Below are positions 42,370-46,622 of a DNA stretch of 46,622 nucleotides, in pieces. Source of the DNA: JAKFDK01 sp036676195 (lineage in GTDB: Bacteria; Bacillota; Sulfobacillia; Symbiobacteriales; ZC4RG38); assembly GCA_036676195.1 (NCBI GenBank), contig JAKFDK010000025.1:1-46622 (forward strand), in the 5' to 3' direction. A program made the translations under genes and the position numbers. Within the stretch, counting starts at the first letter, position 1. Each line of letters opens with the position of its first letter. The notes beneath the pieces are model-generated. The model saw only the letters and a program-made list of their open reading frames with translations. It was not told the origin of the DNA and made no database searches.

Positions 42370-42398
42370 TTGTAGGGGGGAGCAATTCCCGCTATACT
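42370..42398 (+). promoter_or_regulatory. Sigma-A promoter of the 70-aa membrane protein
   Basis: TTGTAG (42370-42375), 17-nt spacer, TATACT (42393-42398). Confidence 0.7.
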
Positions 42399-42472
42399 AA
42401 ATCGGGTAGGATTCATCCAACATTGGGAGGTCCCCGGAGCGGTCAGGCGGGGACAAGGAGGATGCAGTTCAC

Positions 42473-42685
42473 ATGAACCCCGTTACAGCGCTTATCGTCT
42501 TTTTTATCGGATCTGGAATCTTAGGGGCAGGTCTGATGATGCTGGTCAAGGGTACCTATCCCGGGACTAGAACCAAGGCTAATCCGATTTTTAGCACCTT
42601 TCTGCTGTTGTTTGGTCATGCCATGGTGCTCCACTTTGGTGACCCGGGCTTGCTCAACGCCCTGATCAATTATTTTGCGGGTTAA
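42473..42685 (+). CDS. Small membrane protein, unknown function
   Basis: 70 aa. Two hydrophobic helices (about residues 4-25 and 40-67) flank a short basic loop (KGTYPGTRTKANP). No Cys and no known motif. AAGGAGGATG lies 12 nt before the ATG, and a promoter and a strong terminator frame it as a single-gene unit. Codon use matches the neighbours less closely, being richer in A/T. The family is not recognised. Confidence 0.7.
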   Translation: MNPVTALIVFFIGSGILGAGLMMLVKGTYPGTRTKANPIFSTFLLLFGHAMVLHFGDPGLLNALINYFAG

Positions 42686-42700
42686 ACAGTTATGGCGACG

Positions 42701-42730
42701 GGTCCCGGTGCGGTGGCACCGGGACCTTTA
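42701..42730 (+). terminator. Intrinsic terminator of the 70-aa gene
   Basis: GGTCCCGGTGC/GCACCGGGACC perfect 11-bp stem, 4-nt loop, followed by TTTA. Confidence 0.85.
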
Positions 42731-42743
42731 CATTTCCGCAGCA

Positions 42744-42774
42744 CAAAGAAGCCGGGCGGTTACCCGCCCGGCTC
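42744..42774 (-). terminator. Intrinsic terminator of the GreA-C-like gene
   Basis: GCCGGGCGG/CCGCCCGGC stem, followed on the minus strand by UUCUUUG. Confidence 0.7.
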
Positions 42775-42790
42775 ATGACCCGGATCGCAT

Positions 42791-43225
42791 CTAGAGTTCG
42801 CTGTCGTCCCAGTACCCGCGGTAGTTTTCACCGGATTGGGGAGAAGCATCCTCCTCGGTTATACCGGTCGGCATTGGACCCACCCAGCCTTCTTCATAAG
42901 CAATCCGCACCGTCAGTCCACCCAGTCCGAACATGGTGGCAGGCTCCTGGTTGATTTCCCGGAAGTTGGAGCCCACCGGGCACTCAATGGCCTCGACGCG
43001 CAGCCAGAAAGCCTGTCCGTTCTGCCGGTGCGCCACCACATCACCCACATGGCGCCCGATTAAATTACGGGCCAGACGGGTGCGGTGGCCCAAAACACCT
43101 TCATCGACCCGGGTGCGACCCCTGGAAATCAACCACTGGATTGTGCCTTCCCGGCCGTTGCGGGCAACTCTTAGCGTAACGGTGCAGCCAATTCTTACGG
43201 CACCCGACGCAAATGGTGCAGACAT
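42791..43225 (-). CDS. GreA/GreB C-terminal-like domain protein
   Basis: 144 aa from the ATG at 43225, 9 nt after AAGGAGG; the longer frame upstream is not protein-like. Residues 10-60 (VRIGCTVTLRVARNGREGTI, LGHRTRLARNLIGRHVGDVV) follow the FKBP-like C-terminal fold of GreA/GreB (VxIGSTVTL, SPLGKALLGKxVGDxV). The N-terminal coiled coil that enters RNA polymerase is missing, as in Rnk. It may bind RNA polymerase or another partner. The last 50 residues are acidic and unmatched. It is a single-gene unit. Confidence 0.6.
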   Translation of the reverse strand: MSAPFASGAVRIGCTVTLRVARNGREGTIQWLISRGRTRVDEGVLGHRTRLARNLIGRHVGDVVAHRQNGQAFWLRVEAIECPVGSNFREINQEPATMFGLGGLTVRIAYEEGWVGPMPTGITEEDASPQSGENYRGYWDDSEL

Positions 43226-43660
43226 GTTACACATCCTCCTTGCCGTCCTGTGACGACGGACATAACCGGAGGCGGCCCGGGGTGCCTCGGTTTGCTTTAG
43301 AAAGACAAGATCACTGCATCGTTTGGGTAGCCAGCGGCGCGTAAACCTTAACGAGTCCACATTTTAGTACTGTGCGCGTTCAGAGACAATAGGCTGAGAG
43401 AGATTTCTTTCTTATCTCTTGGCGCAATTTGATAGAGAGAACCTATTCGGGTCTCGAAGTACTCACTTTTCCCAGACAATCTATGCTTGTTTATTTATAC
43501 TCTTAGAATATATTTATAGCGGAAACTGTTACATGGGCCGAATGGCTCATTGTGGTACGGCACTTCTTTGTTACAGCCAGCATGCCATGATCCGGTCTCC
43601 ACCTGATAGACGCCGGGCAACCGCACCGGCCAAGATTCGTTTTCTCCGGAGGGCTGGCCG
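43226..43660. other. Gene-poor, AT-richer intergenic region
   Basis: 435 nt with no credible gene. It should hold the divergent promoters for the GreA-C-like gene (minus) and the 62-aa gene (plus). The only structure noticed is AGAGAT-9 nt-ATCTCT near 43400-43420. An ORF at 43419-43748 lacks a ribosome binding site and overlaps the better-supported 62-aa gene. Confidence 0.5.
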
Positions 43661-43849
43661 ATGTTTTTTCGCAAGGAGTATCTGGTCCAGGTGCAGACCG
43701 TCGATATTGTCTGGCAGGGCTGGGTCTGGCGGGTGCTGGGCATTCTGATATGGCGCAGGCGTGACAACCTGGCTGTCTACCGCCACGGCGCCATCAGTTG
43801 GACCGGCTACCCGCCGGAAGGCATACGCTGCCGCCTGGAGCGCCTGTAG
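43661..43849 (+). CDS. Hypothetical 62-aa protein
   Basis: The ATG lies 7 nt after CGGAGGG. The product opens MFFRKEYLVQVQTVDIVWQG, is rich in Trp and Arg, and ends in a basic tail. It probably has a small beta structure. No family is recognised. It is the first of a run of short plus-strand genes but is separated by 115 nt from the next. Confidence 0.5.
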   Translation: MFFRKEYLVQVQTVDIVWQGWVWRVLGILIWRRRDNLAVYRHGAISWTGYPPEGIRCRLERL

Positions 43850-43964
43850 GCGCGGCCAGGATTTCGGTATGACCACGTGCCAGGGAAACAAAGCGCATGC
43901 GGTTTACCATCTGATCCGTTGATCCATTATACTAATAGGGAAAGGACAGGCCGGAGGCATAGTT

Positions 43965-44447
43965 GTGAATAAATTTCGGACGGGCAAGATAAAACATGAG
44001 CATAGCATCGTGCAGGGCCTCCGACCACTCCTGGAGCGAATGGCAGCCTGCCCGGCCATTGACACGATCATTCCCGGTCCCATCGGGCCGAACCACTCGC
44101 CCCGGCCCTTTACCCTCACGATCCAGTACGATACGGAAACGGGCCTGAAGTTGCTGGCCCACAGTGGCTCGGCGGTACAGGAGGTCTTCCTGGTCGCCCC
44201 GGATCGGGCCGCCGCCCGCCAGTGGCTGCAGAGCATGGGCCTGGTCGCGGACCGTGCCGAGCCGGAACCACCCCCTCCACCGCCGGGCCACAAGGGTCCC
44301 GGGGCACCGGGCAAACAAGTGACCATTCAGTGGGAACAGACCTGTAGCCGCTGCGCCCGGCCGCTGGCAGCCGGCAGCCGGGTCATCCGCGACGGCCGAG
44401 CCCCATACTTTACGTATTATCATATCCGCTGTTTCCGGGGGGAGTGA
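43965..44447 (+). CDS. DUF2103-like putative metal-binding protein
   Basis: 160 aa from a GTG 7 nt after GGAGG. The N-terminal half, with HEHSIVQGLRPLLERMAACP, IDTIIPGPIG and LTIQYDTETGLKLLAHS, matches the pattern of DUF2103, annotated as predicted metal-binding. A Pro/Gly linker follows (about 104-115). A C-terminal treble-clef-like segment has CSRC and YYHIRCF. A TATACT at 43927-43932, with a weak TTACCA 18 nt upstream, is the probable promoter. The next gene starts 7 nt downstream, so they are co-transcribed. Confidence 0.65.
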   Translation: MNKFRTGKIKHEHSIVQGLRPLLERMAACPAIDTIIPGPIGPNHSPRPFTLTIQYDTETGLKLLAHSGSAVQEVFLVAPDRAAARQWLQSMGLVADRAEPEPPPPPPGHKGPGAPGKQVTIQWEQTCSRCARPLAAGSRVIRDGRAPYFTYYHIRCFRGE

Positions 44448-44454
44448 AGTCCAC

Positions 44455-44745
44455 GTGCTCTTCCGCCTGACCCCGGCAGCCGCCGACTACGTCCGTGGCC
44501 AGGGCAGCGTGCTGACCATCACCAGCCTGATGATGTCCTCCTGCTGCGGCACGCCCATGCCGCCGGAAGTTACATTGGGCGCCCCGCGCGATCCGGAAGG
44601 TTTTTACTGCTTCAGCCAGGATGATCTCACGATCTGGTTCGACAGCCTCCTGGAGCCCCGCCCGGCGGTGGAGATTGACCTGAAAGATTACGGACGCCGC
44701 CGGGAACTCCTGATTCAACAATGGGAATCCAGACCCCGGGGGTGA
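44455..44745 (+). CDS. CC/Se-motif family small protein
   Basis: 96 aa from GTG 44455, after GGGGGGAG. It opens MLFRLTPAAADYVRGQG and has the paired Cys in SSCCGTPMPPEV near residues 29-31. The layout matches the CC/Se motif family, in which some members carry selenocysteine; here both codons are ordinary TGC. A redox or metal role for the pair is inference. It is paired with the DUF2103-like gene. Confidence 0.6.
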   Translation: MLFRLTPAAADYVRGQGSVLTITSLMMSSCCGTPMPPEVTLGAPRDPEGFYCFSQDDLTIWFDSLLEPRPAVEIDLKDYGRRRELLIQQWESRPRG

Positions 44746-44865
44746 TAACCTGCCGGGACTTTATGGTTTGGATCTGACCCGACCTTGCATGTGCGCCCAC
44801 GCCGGGCGGGCACACTAGCACCGTCCCGCTCAATAACACCCACCCGGAAGGGAGGCGTGCAGTAC

Positions 44866-45123
44866 ATGGAAGCCCTGCAAAACTTCGAAGATTGGAAGAG
44901 CTTTCTTTCCCGAAATGTGAAGGTGGCCCAGGCGGCCGGCACCTCACAGGAGGCCATCGTCGGTGCGGCTACCCGGATCGGGGATTTTCTGTCCAAGAAT
45001 GTGGACTCCGAAAACCGGGAGCAGCGTGTTCTGGCCGAACTGTGGCGCGTGGCCGACCAGCAGGAGAAGCATTCCATCGCTTCCTGCATTACCAAGATGG
45101 TCTCGGACGGCGTGCGCCACTAA
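44866..45123 (+). CDS. DUF3243 family protein (YmfJ-like)
   Basis: 85 aa. The start ATG follows AAGGGAGG at 10 nt. FEDWKSFLSRNVKVAQAAG, IGDFLSKNVDSENREQRVL and ELWRVADQQEKHSIAS match the all-helical DUF3243 family of Bacillota, whose function is unknown (YmfJ in Bacillus). The upstream part of the open frame, from 44785, is not similar. A terminator follows. Confidence 0.8.
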   Translation: MEALQNFEDWKSFLSRNVKVAQAAGTSQEAIVGAATRIGDFLSKNVDSENREQRVLAELWRVADQQEKHSIASCITKMVSDGVRH

Positions 45124-45143
45124 GGGCAGATGTACGCGCGGCC

Positions 45144-45172
45144 AGCCCGCCCCCCGGGGGGCGGGCTGGCTT
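45144..45172. terminator. Terminator between convergent genes
   Basis: AGCCCGCCCCCC/GGGGGGCGGGCT perfect palindrome, followed by GGCTTTC on the plus strand. Confidence 0.7.
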
Positions 45173-45187
45173 TCTGCCGGACGCTAC

Positions 45188-46153
45188 TCAACCCTCAGCG
45201 AAACGGCTGAGGCGGGCGGTGGCAGCCCGCACTTCCGCCACCAGGCGGTCAAACAGTTCCTGCACCGTGGGGATGTCCCGGATCAGGCCGACGCCCTGGC
45301 CGGCGTAGACAAAACCACTCTCCAGGTCCCCTTCGACCGCGCCCCGGCTGTTGGCGCGGCCGGAGATCAGCGGTAACAACTGCTCCAGGGTGGCACCCTG
45401 CGCCTCGGCGGCCAGTACCCGCTGCGCGCCGCCGGTAGGCAGGACCCGCGCCGGCCGCCCGATGGACCGCTCCATGATCACCGTCTCGTGCATATCGGCC
45501 TGTAGCAGCGCCTGCTTGTACACGATATGGGCCGGGCACTCCTGTACCGCCACCAGCCGGGTGCCCATCTCGACGCCTTCGGCCCCCAGGGCCAGGGCGG
45601 CCACCAGACCGGCGCCATCCATGATGCCGCCGCCGGCCACTACCGGAACCTGCACCGCCTCTGCCACCCGGCGGACCAGGGTCAAGGTGCCGACATCGTC
45701 CCGGCCCAGGTGACCACCGCCGTCAAAGCCCACGGCGATCACCACGTCGGCGCCCAGGGCTTCGGCCTTCTGGGCAGCGCGCACCCCGGCGGTAAGGATG
45801 ATCTTGCGCACGCCCGGCACCTGCTGATCGATGTACTTCAGGTAGGGTTCGGGGTTGGTGCCGGTGATGGAAACGATGCGAATGCCCTCTTCCAGGGCCA
45901 CATCGATCAACGGCTCCAGGCTACGGTAGCCGTAGGCAAAGTTGATGCCAAACGGCCGGTCGGTCAATTGCCGCGCCCGGCGGATTTCGGCGCGCAGGTT
46001 CTCCGGGTCGTGCAGGGTGGCGGCGGTAATCTGGCCCAGGCCACCGGCGTTGGCGACGGCTGCGCACAGGTCGGCCAGCGCCAGATAAGCCAGACCGCCC
46101 TGGATGATGGGCAATTCAATGCCCAGGACTTCGCACAGGCGCGTTTTGAGCAT
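45188..46153 (-). CDS. Nitronate monooxygenase / FabK-like flavoenzyme
   Basis: 321 aa TIM barrel. IELPIIQGGLAYLALADL and ANAGGLGQITA open it. GFDGGGHLGRDD and VPVVAGGGIMDGAGLVAALALGAEGVEMGT are the FMN-phosphate site. It resembles both class II nitronate monooxygenases, which detoxify alkyl nitronates, and FabK enoyl-ACP reductases; length and GGHxG fit either. The fatty-acid gene fabF is 5 kb away, but there is no direct link. AAAAAGGAGG precedes the ATG. Confidence 0.85.
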   Translation of the reverse strand: MLKTRLCEVLGIELPIIQGGLAYLALADLCAAVANAGGLGQITAATLHDPENLRAEIRRARQLTDRPFGINFAYGYRSLEPLIDVALEEGIRIVSITGTNPEPYLKYIDQQVPGVRKIILTAGVRAAQKAEALGADVVIAVGFDGGGHLGRDDVGTLTLVRRVAEAVQVPVVAGGGIMDGAGLVAALALGAEGVEMGTRLVAVQECPAHIVYKQALLQADMHETVIMERSIGRPARVLPTGGAQRVLAAEAQGATLEQLLPLISGRANSRGAVEGDLESGFVYAGQGVGLIRDIPTVQELFDRLVAEVRAATARLSRFAEG

Positions 46154-46203
46154 GGGGAACCTCCTTTTTCTCCATTATAGCGGGTGGGAGGAGTGATAAA
46201 GCC

Positions 46204-46479
46204 ATGTCGACCTGGCATTTGGCCCGCCTGTCGGGCGAGCAGCATCAGCGCATCAACGATCTGGAATCCCAGTTGGGGGTCACCCTGATCGCCTACACCG
46301 ATGACGCCGGCAAGGGCGGCCCGGCGGTAGACTTCCGCGGTGTTGGCCGGGAAGAGTACGGCGCCGAGACGTTCACGTCTGCGGCCGGCGGCGGGATCTA
46401 CAACGGCGCCGATGCAGCCCTGCGGGCCCTGAACGAGACCTATCGTTCCGGCGCGGCCCCTGGGGACAACCGCGCGTAG
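46204..46479 (+). CDS. Hypothetical 91-aa protein
   Basis: The ATG follows GGGAGGAG at 10 nt. The product opens MSTWHLARLSGEQHQRINDL and continues to a Gly-rich middle (FTSAAGGGIYNGADAAL). It is soluble, with no Cys. It is divergent from the nitronate monooxygenase-like gene, with a 50-nt shared upstream region. No family is recognised. Confidence 0.6.
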   Translation: MSTWHLARLSGEQHQRINDLESQLGVTLIAYTDDAGKGGPAVDFRGVGREEYGAETFTSAAGGGIYNGADAALRALNETYRSGAAPGDNRA

Positions 46480-46501
46480 CCCCGGTCAGGGTCCAGGGTC
46501 A

Positions 46502-46622
46502 ATCGAGTAGGAGGGGGCGGCTAGCCCCCGTCCTCTCACACCACCGGACATGCGGGTCCGCATCCGGCGGTTCGCCAAGATTGACGGAGTGTGTGGTAGC
46601 ATTCGGTTAGACTCAGGAGTCC
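46502..46622 (-). mobile_element. 3' end of a group II intron, cut by the window edge
   Basis: On the minus strand 46573-46539 folds like a domain V: an 8-bp lower stem (CCGCCGGA/TCCGGTGG), a 2-nt bulge, and a short TGCG/CGCA stem with GACC loop. It is followed by GTGAGAGG and a GGGGGCTAGCCGCCCCC-type domain VI hairpin ending CCTACTCGATT (46504-46524 region), the usual 3' end of bacterial group II introns. The intron body and any reverse transcriptase lie beyond the window. Identification rests on remembered intron ends. Confidence 0.6.

Noticed and set aside
43419..43748. 109-codon plus-strand ORF
   Set aside because: No ribosome binding site; it overlaps the 62-aa ORF that has CGGAGGG at the right distance.
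44524..44560. Selenocysteine in the CC/Se-motif protein
   Set aside because: Both motif codons are TGC, and no in-frame TGA or following SECIS-like hairpin is seen.

Overview
The window looks like the chromosome of a high-GC, spore-forming member of the Bacillota (Symbiobacterium/Limnochordia-like; lineage is inference). The evidence is: three T-box leaders, an infC-rpmI-rplT operon behind an L20-type leader, YtxC and CwlD sporulation-type proteins, AGGAGG ribosome binding sites with many GTG/TTG starts, and sigma-A type promoters. No rRNA, tRNA or CRISPR array was seen. Housekeeping genes alternate with poorly described accessory genes.

Layout. 1-4.3 kb: the C-terminal part of a PEP-utilising phosphotransferase-type protein (its upstream frame is broken at the window edge), two divergent paralogous glycosyltransferases, a structured non-coding stretch and an XRE regulator. 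4.4-6.8 kb: an ABC-F ATPase with a long GC-rich leader and a decayed alpha/beta-hydrolase pseudogene. 6.8-12.3 kb: the most unusual region, a tightly packed plus-strand operon behind one clear promoter. It encodes an NTF2-like protein, radical SAM/SPASM protein A, a PqqD-like protein, radical SAM/SPASM protein B, a BpsA-like (branched-polyamine-synthase-like) enzyme, a Trm112-like/SAM methyltransferase fusion and a flavin reductase-YciI fusion. I know no described pathway with this composition; it is my candidate for an undescribed cofactor or peptide modification system.

12.3-28.9 kb (mostly minus strand): pheST behind a Phe T-box, a tiny YqzL-like gene, a TrmH/SpoU methyltransferase, a Ktr/Trk potassium uptake operon with two RCK subunits flanking one membrane subunit and a structured leader, infC (AUC start)-rpmI-rplT, proC behind a Pro T-box, two tandem secreted HEAGH proteins (plus strand), and thrS-orf50-thrC-thrB behind a Thr T-box. 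The three T-boxes align at the specifier loop and read UUC, CCC and ACC, matching their genes.

28.9-46.6 kb: a BsuPI-type secreted protein, a K+-dependent membrane pyrophosphatase, ytxC, cwlD, a secreted thermonuclease, a secreted D-aminoacylase-like amidohydrolase, a chemoreceptor-like signalling protein, a tetR-fabF pair with a palindromic operator, a VanW/G5 protein, and a run of small genes (membrane peptide, GreA-C-like, DUF2103, CC/Se motif, DUF3243). A nitronate-monooxygenase/FabK-like protein and a small hypothetical follow, and the window ends in what looks like the 3' end of a group II intron.
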